Assembly: GCF_025698545.1 (NCBI RefSeq)
Contig: NC_068575.1
Span: forward strand, 52,771,980 to 52,835,979
Length of the DNA stretch: 64,000 bases
Direction of reading: 5' to 3'
DNA from: Gossypium raimondii
Taxonomy: Eukaryota > Streptophyta > Magnoliopsida > Malvales > Malvaceae
Of this stretch, positions 1 to 10,865 are shown one piece after another; the first letter of the stretch is position 1; each line of letters opens with the position of its first letter. The notes under the pieces are model-generated. The model was not told where the DNA came from and ran no database searches. It saw nothing but the letters and a program-made list of their open reading frames with translations. The position numbers and the translations under genes are program-made.

Positions 1-383
1 ATACACATTTAATTAGTTTTATTTTTAATAAAATTTTCTAATTTATTCATTCAATTTTAATCACCTTACAATTTATTCATTGTATTATATCTACGATCCA
101 ATTTTAATATATTGAATATTTGTTTTTAATCAAGTTCTTTACTTGATTATATCTAATGTTCCAATTTTAAAAATTGAATATGTATGTGCATGCACATTTA
201 TACCGAATACATATTGAAAGAGAGAATGTGTGAAGGGCAAATGGCTTGATACATAATAGAAGGTCAAACCGAAGATAATTAAAATTTATTACACATCATA
301 CTCAATCAAATGCTTTTAAGAAAAAATTGATTTATAACACACATGGACATGCATAAATAAATAAGCAAGGAAAGAAAAGGGAA
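1..383. other. AT-rich sequence, no gene seen
   Basis: This edge is AT-rich and has no coding signal that I recognise. Further exons of the kinesin-13 relic that starts to its right would be expected here or beyond the window edge, because that relic reads leftwards. I see no clear motor-domain match in these bases. Confidence 0.4.
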
Positions 384-2006
384 TTACTTTCTATCACTCA
401 AAAGGTCAAAGAGTTTTCCACCATATATCTCAAAATAGCTAAGCCACAATTTAAATCTCATTGTGATAAACTGGTGATGCAAGAATCTAATGAGGTCTTG
501 TGCACTCGAGAGGTAATGGTCGCATTGTGAACGTCTTGCCACTACGAAATAAAAATATATTTCGTGAACTGAAATTAGCAACAATACCACGAACCATGAA
601 CTGCAAAAACAAGGAGATGTGAAACAAAAGACTATAAACCAAGGAAAATAAGAAAATGACTATCATGTCTTAGGCTAATGTGATTTCTTTAGTTTACAAT
701 GAGCTTTCTTCTCTTTTACGAAACTAGTTCTTTTAGCACTAATTCTCTCATCGGTCTCAAATTACAAACCCAATCATATGCATCAATCTACTAATAATTC
801 TAAATCTTCCAAATAGTTTCCTCCATTCATTTAAAATATCATGTACATCAATTTACAAAAAATTATAGTTCCAACTAGAATCTAATTTCTTCATGACTCT
901 TTAAATTTGGGGTCTGGCAATGTTTCTAAACCAAAGCAACCATTCCTGGTAAGGCATAAGGGCACAAGAGTAAATGTAAATTGATGGAATATAAAATAAG
1001 ATTGACGCTAAAAGGAAGTTTACACATTTAACAGCCAAAACTAATTCACTATGAAGTTCTGAGGATTTACAATGATTCAAAAACTACCACTTTAATATTC
1101 ACGAAAAAGCTATATTTAGAAGAAACTGAAAGGAATAGATGGCTATACACCATCCAAGATGCATGTAAGCTTTGAGATTCAAAAATAGTAGAACTGCATG
1201 ATGTAAACAATATAAACTTTAAGCAATCAACCAATGTGGAATTCTCTGGCTAAGTTATGTTCAGTGCACAATATAACCATACCTCGAAAAGAAGCTCAGA
1301 TCATCAATAGCATGAAGATCCAAAAGGCCACTCAAAATCCCCTTGAACTCGGAGAATGGAACCCATCGATGTAGCCCGCCTCCGAACTTTGGGCGGTTGG
1401 TGTGTATGGCTCCAAACCAAATTCACCATTAAATTTGAGGTTCCTCATTAATTTGAATAGTCATTGCTTCTCTTGAGCAGATTCGCCTCATACCCCTACA
1501 TGTATGTAATAGTAACTTCCTCATTACCTTGTCAATACTAAAATGATTTTTCCCACCAACTTCATGCAAAAAGGGAAGAAATTATGCATTCCATAAACTC
1601 GAATTGAATATAAATCGCGAAAAGGAATAGAACATTTCCCTTGATTAAAAGGTGATGGCAACAATTAAAAGTACATTAACCTAAATCAAATTGCATAGAA
1701 TTATAGAAACAATAGAAACATAAACAAATAAAATACATGTGGTAAATTAAAAGCGGAACAACAAGACTGCATGAGTAGATTAGGAAGGAGGCGTTGGTCG
1801 ATGCACAGAGAAGTCAAGGAGAGGCGGATCTTGCAATCCAATGATTGCAAACACCGTGCCATAACAAAGATCACCAACATCTCACCGGCGGGACCAGCAT
1901 TGTTGAAGGACCCGCCGCCTCCAACGTGATCGTGAAAGCTGTCAGCAGAACATTGCATTCTCATGATCGGCCACCGTGTGGTACTGCGATCGCTTTTATG
2001 AGCCAA
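384..2006 (-). pseudogene. Kinesin-13 (kinesin-13A-like) pseudogene, 5' half
   Basis: Kinesin-13 proteins are microtubule-depolymerising motors; the plant 13A form acts at Golgi vesicles and in cell-wall patterning. On the minus strand three blocks follow the family in order. About 2000-1760 is the N-terminal exon, with decayed pieces ending in IDQRLLPNLLMQ. About 1500-1285 carries LMRNLKFNGE and EPYTPTAQSSEAGYIDGFHSP. About 560-387 holds a decayed P-loop (GKTFTM) and then RFKLWLSYFEIYGGKLFDLL, followed by a donor-like gtaatt. Reading frames are lost inside each block and stops occur, so this is a relic rather than a gene. Exon-like spacing shows it came from a genomic copy, not from a processed mRNA. 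The rest of the motor domain would lie off the left edge. Confidence 0.8.
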
Positions 2007-2835
2007 TTTTTAAAATTTGTTTATCAACGCTACCATAAGAAAAGAGATCAAATTTCGAAATAATAATAACAACAACATCAATACAAAGAAAATAAGAACA
2101 TAACTAAAAATTACTTACGAGGTGGAGAAAATCCAAAATTCAAGAAGATGTAAATGTATTTCTTGAAAATGCAATTTCAATAATTCGTGAAAATTTCTTA
2201 AACCTATCCAAGAAAAAATTACTCAAATTCACGCATTAAAATTATATAAAAAATAGTAGAAAAACAAATAAAATTACCAGATAATGTTGAAAAAAAGACA
2301 AAAGGAAGACGACGATTGAAGATCTACGAACGATCGAGAGAGAAATCAAATTATAAAAGCGAAAATAGTGTTTGATTTTATTTAATTTATTTGCTTTTCT
2401 CGAGAAATTAAAAAAAATCGATGAGAACTGAAATCAAATAGAGGGAAAAATTAAGATTCTTTGTATATAAATACCAGTGCCATGCCATGCCCACCACACG
2501 TGAAAAAAACCTATATAAAAAAGAGAGGTAAAAAAGAGAAGGAGAAGAGGCGATGAGAGTGGAGAAGAAAGCTAGAAGGAAGAAACATGAGACGTTGATT
2601 TTGAGTAAAACAGAAGCAGGAATGGGGAGGGTAAAACAGGGACCAAAACTGAAGCAGCGCCTAAACTGAGCTCAAAAGAGGGATTAGAAATTGGTGGATT
2701 TCACCGATTAGATCAGTAATGGTTTAGCCCCGTAATAGCAATACATTAAACCAAACAACGGATTAGAGGCGTAATAAGTGGGGCCCACTGATTAGGGGTG
2801 TATTGGTAGCCAATACACCCAACCAAACATGGCAT
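2007..2835. other. Intergenic, possible small transposon relic
   Basis: No gene is seen. Positions 2690-2835 look like a small nonautonomous element: related words about TAATG, ACCAAAC and GGGGCCCACTGATTAG occur in both orientations near CCAACCAAACATGGCATTAG. No clean terminal repeats or target duplication could be drawn by eye. A purine-rich stretch at 2510-2600 could be the old leader of the kinesin-13 relic. Confidence 0.35.
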
Positions 2836-2980
2836 TAGATTTTAGAAAATTTGCACCATTACTGATATAAGTAGAGTAGGAGTTCACTTTATTCATAATA
2901 GTACTGCAAATCTTGACCGCATAATTGGTTTCACCAAACTTTACAAAATGCATATCGGTAAATTTGGTGCATAAGTTAAG
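2836..2980. repeat. Direct repeat copy A flanking the WEE1 relic
   Basis: A segment of about 140 bp matches 4515-4655 in the same orientation, roughly 80 percent by eye. Shared words include ATATAAGTAGAG, AGTACTGCAAATC and TTTCACCAAACTTTA. The two copies bracket the WEE1 relic. Their origin is unknown: they may be parts of an old interspersed repeat or of a tandem duplication of the WEE1 tail. Confidence 0.65.
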
Positions 2981-3094
2981 CCACTTTCAACAAATGCCCA
3001 CAATTCGAAACAGGATCAGCTGATTGCAAGGTCTCACCACTTCCACTCAACAGCCTTTCTAGCTTGCTGCATCGACACATATAATAAATATGCT

Positions 3095-3720
3095 CAGGCT
3101 TTTATATTTTTCGAAACCTTCCCAAAAATTAGATTTTCAACTAATTCTTTGCGGAAGGCCGCCGTATTGGATCATGATCCACCATGACCTGATAACAATT
3201 ATTAGACCCATCAGATGAAAAAATCAACATGGACCAGCCAAGGATGAACCAAAGAGAAACTTGCTCCTATATATGGTATGGAATCTGTATGTTTCATACG
3301 TCATAGGGTTACACATTTGGGATTTATTTATACTAATCTCACGAATTAAGATTCATTACATGTAATAATCCGATCAGATTCTATATTGTAGTATAGAGCT
3401 TCTCTGTTTGACAAGCTCTTCCTCACAACACCAGATCGGTTTTGCCTTGCATTTTTTTAATTTATGACCACTTACATAATAGTAACCGCTAAAGAGAAGA
3501 TATCAACCTTGTCAAGATGATCATAGTTCTCGTTAGGATTTCTTGAGGCATGTAATGTGCATCACCCTCTTCAACTGGCAGCTCTTATTTAGGAGAGTTG
3601 CACATCCAAAATCACCAAGCTTATAAACACCATTCTTCACATATGCATTATCAGGTTTTACATCCAAATGAACCATTCTTCTTACATGTACAAACTGTAG
3701 TGCCTTTGCCATCTGCAAAC
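3095..3720 (-). pseudogene. WEE1 protein kinase pseudogene, 3' exons
   Basis: WEE1 phosphorylates and inhibits cyclin-dependent kinases at the DNA damage and replication checkpoint. The minus strand shows a decayed exon at 3718-3485. It has an acceptor-like tttgcag, then AKALQFVH, HLDVKPDNAYVKNGVYKLGD (the catalytic HxD loop with D and N kept) and FGCATLL. In a shifted frame it continues GDAHYMPQEIL and YDHLDKVDIFSL, ending at a gtaagt donor. A second block at about 3190-3100 reads VMVDHDPIRRPSAK, the end of the kinase domain. Indels break the frame between these parts, and the upstream ATP-binding exons are not visible to the right. It is a relic of a genomic copy with intron borders still recognisable. 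Confidence 0.8.
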
Positions 3721-4514
3721 CTTTTCACATCAGAGTGGAAGATAGAAAATAGGGAGGAATAAAACATAAACATAAAAACCTATTGGCTTAAAAAGTGTGA
3801 CAAGAAAATGCATTAAAAAGTACTGTGTACTAAGTAGAAGGGAAAACCATGGAGGACTGTGAGCAGGAAACTATTGTTTTGATCCTAAACTCCAAATACA
3901 ACCATGTAAGCATAAGTTTAGAGGTTGAAAGATATTATTCTCATTCTTTGCAGAAAATGAAGGTCAGGTATAGTCCTTTAATAACCATGAAAGGTGCAAA
4001 GAGAAGATATATTTGGCAAAGATTATGTGATGTTAAGTCATAAGAAGGTGATTCGAACCAACCTTTTCATTTTCAAAACATTATCTATACTTATATTCTG
4101 CCTTTTTTTCTCAGATAAGGGTAATTGAAATCCCCAACCATTATTTTCAATTAAAATTGATAATTGATAATGAGGCGTAAAGTGACATGCAATAATTGTC
4201 ACATGCCATTTAACTACTAGACCGACACCAAATCATTGACGATGCTAAAAGGCAAATCCCAATTTTAATAAACGAAATGAAATTTTAAATATAAAAAATA
4301 ATATTCTGAAAGTTTAGGTACCACAATAAAAAAAAATTGCTAAAATACAAGAGTTATAAATGGTATTATACCATTATCCTAGCTTCCATGTGTAACGGCC
4401 CAGGTCTTAGTGGTACAAAGATCAAATTATATGAAGACAGTACTGAGACTAATTTGAGCAAGTTTGATCCAAAAATATCAAACCTTGCCACTTGTAGCAC
4501 CTGCCTTGAAAAGT
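3721..4514. other. Intergenic between WEE1 relic and repeat copy B
   Basis: No gene is seen. At 4389 a TGTAACGGCCC word resembles the start of the long LTRs found further right in this window, so an old LTR scrap may lie here. No second boundary or target duplication was found. Confidence 0.3.
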
Positions 4515-4655
4515 TGAATTTTACTAAATTTGCAACGTTACAAATATAAGTAGAGCAGGAGCTCACTTTAGTCAAAATAGTACTGCAAATCCTCACCGCC
4601 AGGTTGCTTTCACCAAACTTTATAAAATACGCACTAACAAATTGGGTGCATCAAT
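4515..4655. repeat. Direct repeat copy B flanking the WEE1 relic
   Basis: Partner of 2836-2980 in the same orientation. On the minus strand an open frame runs through it and beyond (about 4366-4650), with no family that I recognise. The two copies keep the same frame over about 35 codons, which may be chance or a trace of past coding. Confidence 0.6.
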
Positions 4656-5540
4656 GCAAACACACTCAAATTCACATTGTTTTTCAAATATTATATAATT
4701 TAAAACTATTTTATTTTTAAATATAATGGTTGAATTATGTTTACTGTATGGAGTAAATATGTTGGGTTGGCTTATTTTGTTTTGCTTTAATGAGTTTTGT
4801 TTTTCCAAAAGAAATATTTTTGAAATAATTTTCATTTTATTTGTTTATAATCTAATTTGTCTTTTCGTGATTGAGATAGACACATATACCAAGAATTTAA
4901 TAAAGCAGACTATTAATACATTCAAAATAATATTAAAACAAAATGTCATTTGATATCTATATTAAAAAATTTAATTTTACACTTATTTTATAATACACAT
5001 TTAAAGTGTTTCAATCCACTTTTGTTTTCTTTTTCTATTTATATATGATTATCTGAATTTGTAAAATGGTTAGAGAAAACAATGCATGTAATGTTTTGAT
5101 TTTAAGGATTATTGTTGTTTACTTTTTGTTATGAATATTAAAATTTAAAGCCACAGAATTATCAATCCACTCTTTTGTCTCAATTATCAAATTTCTTTTA
5201 AAATACTAAATTATTAATTATAATTTTAAATTTATATTGTAGGTAAATCCTTTTATGTGTAAAAAATTTGGATAAATTAAATATATAAAAAAAGAAGTAT
5301 AATGACATTACGAAGCTAATCAATGTTGAATGTAGAATTGATGGAATAAATCTTGGTTTTCATTAAGGAAGAAATGAGAATATTGGGATGGAAGCTGGCG
5401 TAGGGACAAAGCGAAACTCGGCCGCTTTTGTCGATTCGCCTTCTCTAAACTAACGAATGCTTCATTCAAAACCCAACCCAACCCAACCCAACATATATGT
5501 ATTTGTATGTCTAAACTGTTTTCTTTTTTAACTGTTGCCC
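4656..5540. other. AT-rich intergenic, ATG18a upstream region
   Basis: Very AT-rich and without a recognisable gene. Toward the right end lies a short AACCC repeat (about 5465-5490). The likely 5' leader of ATG18a then begins, with CT-rich tracts at 5580-5660. No convincing TATA box was identified. Confidence 0.4.
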
Positions 5541-5699
5541 CCCAAATAAACCATAACCACCAATCCAAAACAAACAACTGTCCTCCTCCTCCGATTTCCA
5601 GCACGACACCATCGTGATTTGCTCTCCCCTTTCTCTCTCTACCCATCTGTTTCCGTCCTCTTCCTCTTAATCATCCATATTTCGTTACTAAATCCTTCC

Positions 5700-8600
5700 A
5701 TGGCTACCCTTTCAGCTAGCCCTAGCCCTAACCCTAACCCTAACTTCCGTTCCCCAACAGACCAAACCGACCACGACCCGGAATCTCTACCTCACATGGA
5801 GCTTCACCCTTCTTCTGACCAGGACCCCACCCCCAACTCTAACCCTAATTTCCACGCCGTTCTTCCGACTCCACCCGAGGCGATTGCTCCTGCAGCGGCG
5901 GCAGCGCCCTCTCTTCTCCACATCTCCTTCAACCAGGACCACGGTTGCTTCGCCGCCGGGATTGATCATGGCTTCCGGATTTACAATTGCGATCCATTCC
6001 GCGAGATATTTCGCCGGGATTTCGATCGCGGGGGCGGTATTGGAGTCGTTGAGATGCTTTTCCGGTGCAATATTTTGGCTCTTGTTGGCGGTGGACCTGA
6101 CCCGCAATACCCACCCAATAAGGTTATGATATGGGACGACCATCAGAGCCGATGCATCGGCGAACTTTCGTTCCGTTCCGAAGTAAGATCGGTTCGGCTT
6201 CGGAGGGATCGAATCGTAGTTGTTTTGGAACAAAAGATTTTCGTCTACAATTTCGCGGATTTGAAGCTGTTGCACCAGATTGAGACTATCGTAAATCCTA
6301 AGGGACTCTGCGCGGTTTCTCAGGGGGTTGGGTCCTTGGTTTTGGTTTGCCCTGGATTGCAAAAGGGGCAAGTTAGGGTGGAGCATTACGCCTCGAAGAG
6401 GACCAAGTTTATCATGGCTCATGATTCAAGAATTGTGTGCTTCGCGCTTTCGCAGGACGGGCAGTTGCTTGCTACCGCTAGCTCGAAAGGGACGCTGGTT
6501 CGAATTTTTAATACTGTTGATGGTAGCTTGCTGCAAGAGGTATACCGTTAAATACTATTTTGTTACTTCTTTCTCATTTATTTTGGAACTGAATTAGGCA
6601 GATTGGGTGGGTTTAAATTTCTGATAATGCGATGAATTGTTTCAAAATTCTTTTAGTTGACTCGTGATACGGTAATCTTTTAGTCAAATTAATACGAAGA
6701 CACATAATTTGTAAGAGATTTCATTAGAATGTTCGCCCAATGATGCTCAAACTAGAATTTTGTATGTTTTGCTGCATCTGCTCTATTTCCATCTTATTAT
6801 GTCAGCTTGAAAAAGGTTAATATATTTTTCCGAGTTACTTGCAAATGCTAGCAAGTTGAGTTATATGTGAGAAACTGGGACCAAGATTAGGGCATTCTAA
6901 TCGAACAGATGGGGGATACTAACTAGTTCATAGTTAAGTATGTGTCTAAGTAATCCAGTTTTTTCATGGTTTTCTACTAAACTATCATGTCATGTGTTAC
7001 GAGTGTTAGATATTGTTCTTTTGAATTTTCTAGATGCAGTGAGTGCAGCATATTCACAAAATCATTTTAGTGGCTTTAGTGATTCTTACGGTTCTGGGCT
7101 ACATTGAGATTCCATAATAATTATCTTACTTACTATGATTCAAAACATTTGCTGACATTCTGGAAGTTTTCATGTGTATAAATATAGGTAAGAAGGGGGG
7201 CAGATAGAGCTGAAATTTATAGTTTGGCGTTCTCTTCAAATGCCCAGTGGTTAGCAGTTTCAAGTGACAAAGGCACAGTCCATGTTTTCAGCCTTAAGAT
7301 TAATGGTGGATCTCCAGGTATTGACAGGTCACAAAGTGCTTCCGACCCTGTTACATCACCGCATTCCTCTCTTTCTTTTATCAAAGGTACGGTGCTCTCT
7401 TTAGCCCACTACTTTTTCTATTGCCATCTATTCGAACTTGTAATCTTGTCTTAAAGCAATTAATTTATTCGAACAGTTCTCTTATCGATAAGTTTTTGTG
7501 CAACAAAATAGAATCTATTATAGGAAAAAATTCAATGCCAATTGCCCCTTAAAACTTCCTATTCGTGATTTTCTGAGATTATTGTCACCTTTGCATGAGA
7601 AACAAAATTACAAGTGTTAGTTGGATGCTGCTGGGGAATCAGCATTCTAATAATGATGAGCTCCTAGTCAATTGGTGTTTAAAATAGGGTTAAATCACTA
7701 TTTGGGACCTGAACTTGGCAACAAGTTGGGGCCCGAACTAGGTAATTTTTTCCATATTGGGGCTTAAACTTTTTGTTGTTCAAGTTAGTCCCTGAACTTG
7801 ATAATTGTTCCCATGTTGGGGCTTGGACTTGGCAATTGTTCCCATATTGGGTCCCGAACTTTAGGGTTCTTAAGGAAATATCAGTGATTAACTTGGACGC
7901 AAAAAGTTCAGGCCCTAATTTGGAAACACTTGCGAAGTTTTGGGGCTAACTTGGACAAAAAATGTTCAGGCCCCAATGTTAGAACAACTGCCTAGTTCAA
8001 GACCTAACTTGAACTAAAAAGACGTTTAGGCCCCAAAAAGTGATTCAACCCATTAAATAATGTCTTCAAATTTTGTGAGTGATATGATGAGCATCTAAAA
8101 TGGGCTTTCTGTTTATAGGAGAGTTGTCCAAGTACTTCATCTAGCAGAGAAAGTAACCCACTTGAATAGAATGTGACATCGAACAAGATTGTGTCAAATA
8201 TATTTACTTGGAATTATGCATTTGATTTTCTTCTGTTTGGTTTTTTGGGGGCAGTAAACCAAGAAAAGCATCTAAAATCCTAAATTGATTTTCCATTTGC
8301 AGGTGTGTTACCCAAGTACTTCAGTTCAGAGTGGTCAGTGGCTCAATTCCGCCTGGTTGAAGGTTCTCAGTACATTGTTGCTTTTGGTCATCAAAAGAAT
8401 ACAGTGGTAATTCTTGGCATTGATGGAAGGTAAGAAAAATCAAATACTAGTAGATGTTATTTAAAATTGCTTAGAGCATCTATCCATGAGAATAAAGTTT
8501 TCCATTATTTCTGTTAAATTGAGTTTATAATGCTCTGGTAAATCAACAATCTAATATATAGGGCGGCTATAGTTAGGTATTTTGTGGTTAATCAGTAACC

Positions 8601-8973
8601 TTGGCATAGGAGTGGTTGATCCGCCACTTTCCTAGAGTTAAATGTTTTTAGAAGCACAATCTTTATGAAATTTCATTAGTACATACATAGGAAGTTTCGT
8701 CGAAGCATCTGTATGTTTTCAAGGTGGTTTCTCTTGATGGCCAAAGACCTTTGTCTTCTCCTGTGTGTGTGTGTGTGTGTGTGTGTTAGATTTGTTGTTT
8801 GCTGCTGCTACATGTTCCTTTTGTTTTAGTTTCTTATTACAAAGGCCACTGACTAAAGTGTAATGGGGTTTTATGGATGAAGCTTCTACCGATGCCAATT
8901 TGACCCGGTGAATGGTGGGGAAATGACCCAGCTGGAATATCACAACTTTCTGAAGCCTGAGGCAGCTTTCTAA
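5700..8973 (+). CDS. ATG18A: Autophagy-related protein 18a (PROPPIN, WD-repeat)
   Basis: ATG18 PROPPINs bind phosphatidylinositol 3-phosphate on the growing phagophore and help ATG2/ATG9 supply membrane during autophagosome formation. Model: exons 5700-6539, 7188-7386, 8303-8429 and 8883-8973, all GT-AG, giving 418 aa, close to the usual length. The ATG at 5700 is preferred because the upstream in-frame ATG at 5619 adds a hydrophobic stretch foreign to the family. Residues 1-70 form a low-complexity Pro/Ser/Asn leader. The seven-bladed propeller follows, with VKSVR-like, VMIWDDHQ and [11 protein letters not shown] blade strands. The lipid-binding motif, FRRG in yeast, is VRRG at residues 281-284, right after intron 1, followed by [11 protein letters not shown] and [11 protein letters not shown]. 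The C-terminus ends [20 protein letters not shown]. Intron 2 hosts a foldback element, and intron 3 has a GT microsatellite at about 8764-8786. The next gene is a GSTF, as beside ATG18a in Arabidopsis. Confidence 0.93.
7684..8055. mobile_element. Foldback MITE-like element inside ATG18a intron 2
   Basis: The ends are inverted copies: GGGTTAAATCACTATTTGGG on the left against AAAAAGTGATTCAACCC on the right. Both arms carry repeated words of the type CTGAACTTGGCAA and AGTTCAGGCCC, so most of the 370 bp could fold on itself. There is no coding capacity. Flanks TTTAAAA and ATTAAAT may be worn target duplications. It is probably a nonautonomous DNA transposon; the superfamily is not assigned. Confidence 0.7.
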
Positions 8974-10745
8974 TGTGCTGCATTTATTTATAATATTTTT
9001 CTATTTATCGGGCATATAAATATATTGTATATTTTAAGGTTCTACCACCTTTTCCCCTAATTTGCCTGATGTATTCTTAATTTGTAAATATACAAAGCTA
9101 TATAGATTTGTATAGTTTGGAACGGCGTACCCAAAAGATATTATATATATAAAAACCTGTTCATTTCATTGTTTAATTTCCTTTTCTTTTAAGGGTAGGT
9201 ACGTAGAGGCGGCATAGCAAATTTACAATGCTAAATCCTACACTTTAATAATAGATAAATTTTTTGGATCCAGCGCGTAATTATCTTTGAAATCTGGTTG
9301 TTGCAAAATCAGAAATTGAAAAACTCGACCTAATGTTGAAATGGTTTTTGCTTAAATTTCAAGGATGTTTTTTAGATAGTAAAAAACTGTTTGTATGTTA
9401 TAAGTTATGCACAAATCAATTCACAAAGGTGAATTTATTTTCCAATAAAAAACTTAATATGGTAAGGTTCCTTTGGAAATAATTGTTATTTAAAATAAAA
9501 GAAAGAGCTTACCTTATTTCAACACAATAAAACAAAGTATAAAATAAATTTAGACCAGTGTAGAAGTCATAACCGAAAGCTGTTGATTCTCCTCGTATGA
9601 ATAAATGTCCGAATAACATAATCTAAAGAACAAATCTCAAGATGATGCTTTGGTTTGTTATTTGACCATTTTTTATGCAGGGCACTGAAAACTGTGGTTT
9701 GACCAGACTCTGTCATTATATATTGCCAATAAATTATATAAATCATCCACTTAACATTTATTATGTATAATCAACGCTAATACTTCATTTATGTTCTTAA
9801 TACATGATTATTACTAAGAAACTTCATGAGAAAAAGTAGGAGAGTAGGTTCTTATTTTTTAACTTTCTTACAAATACTAAATTACACATATATAATATAT
9901 TATTACTCTTTAGTAAATGTGACTTCTCATTGATAGAAGTTTGATACGAGTGAAAAATATATTTGTTAAAATATTTATATAAAAATTTTGATTATAAAAT
10001 ATTAAAAAATTATAATAATATAAATTATGAATTTTTGTTGTACCAATTGTTGACTCAAATATTGAAATAATACATGGTTTAAAGAGACATTTTAACACTT
10101 TGTTTCCCTTGTAATTTGAAAGAGAATGATAAGTAATAAGATAGTATTATGTTGTGTGTTCATGCTCAACCAAGTTTTGTTAGAATTTTTTGTCCAACCA
10201 AAAACTATTGGTGAATAAATAAGACAATAAATATTGGTCCCTACATATATAGCATGTGGTTCATTAGTTATGTCTAAACACACCAATGGGAAGGTTCACC
10301 ATAACTTGTCCACTGAGACTTCACATGCTAACACTGTCCATGAAACTTACCTCTCAAAGGAAAGATATACTTGTAGAAGGGAGAGTTTTTAAAGCAACTA
10401 ACATCTTGGAAGGATACCTTCAATTTTTATAAGACATTATCAATTAAAGAAATGATATTTGAGTCTTTGATTAAGTTTAGGAATTCTAATAACGATTACA
10501 AAACTCATAAAGTTAAAAAAAAAAAAATCATCTTTTTATGGGTAGAATACATATCATCAAATCAATTTTAAATTTGATTGAATTACACATTTTATTAAAT
10601 ATTTGTTATATTGATCCCACTCAATAATAATGTATTACCAATTTGGGTTTAGGTTCAATTTTTTATTTTTCAAAATAAGGGTAATCAAAAAGCTTTTCAA
10701 GGCACTATCCATACAGTAGTCATCTATTTCACATTTGCAGACCTA
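8974..10745. other. AT-rich intergenic between ATG18a and GSTF
   Basis: About 1.8 kb with no gene signal. It begins with the likely ATG18a 3' untranslated region (AT-rich, ATATTTTTC-type words near 8995) and ends at the GSTF promoter. No clear transposon ends were found. Confidence 0.45.
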
Positions 10746-10749
10746 GTAT

Positions 10750-10757
10750 TATATAAA
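10750..10757 (+). promoter_or_regulatory. TATA box of the GSTF gene
   Basis: TATATAAA lies 109 bp upstream of the GSTF start codon. It is followed by a CT-rich stretch (10770-10830) typical of a plant 5' leader, so transcription would start near 10785. No as-1-like TGACG element was recognised close by. Confidence 0.6.
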
Positions 10758-10865
10758 GACAGTTGAAGCTCCCTTCCTTTCACTTGCGCTCTTTATCTCT
10801 TTCAGCTTCATTGCTTACTTCTTCTCCTTTATTTACTTTCACACTCAAATCTCAATAATAATAAA

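Noticed and set aside
1845-2063. 72-codon plus-strand frame
   Set aside because: It is antisense to the kinesin-13 relic, whose order of motifs on the minus strand is clear.
5619-5699. Upstream in-frame ATG of ATG18a adding 27 residues
   Set aside because: It adds a hydrophobic leader not seen in cytosolic PROPPINs and probably lies in the 5' untranslated region.
5787-6422. 211-codon minus-strand frame opposite ATG18a exon 1
   Set aside because: It is a shadow of a GC-richer true exon; its peptide has no family, and the plus strand matches PROPPINs throughout.
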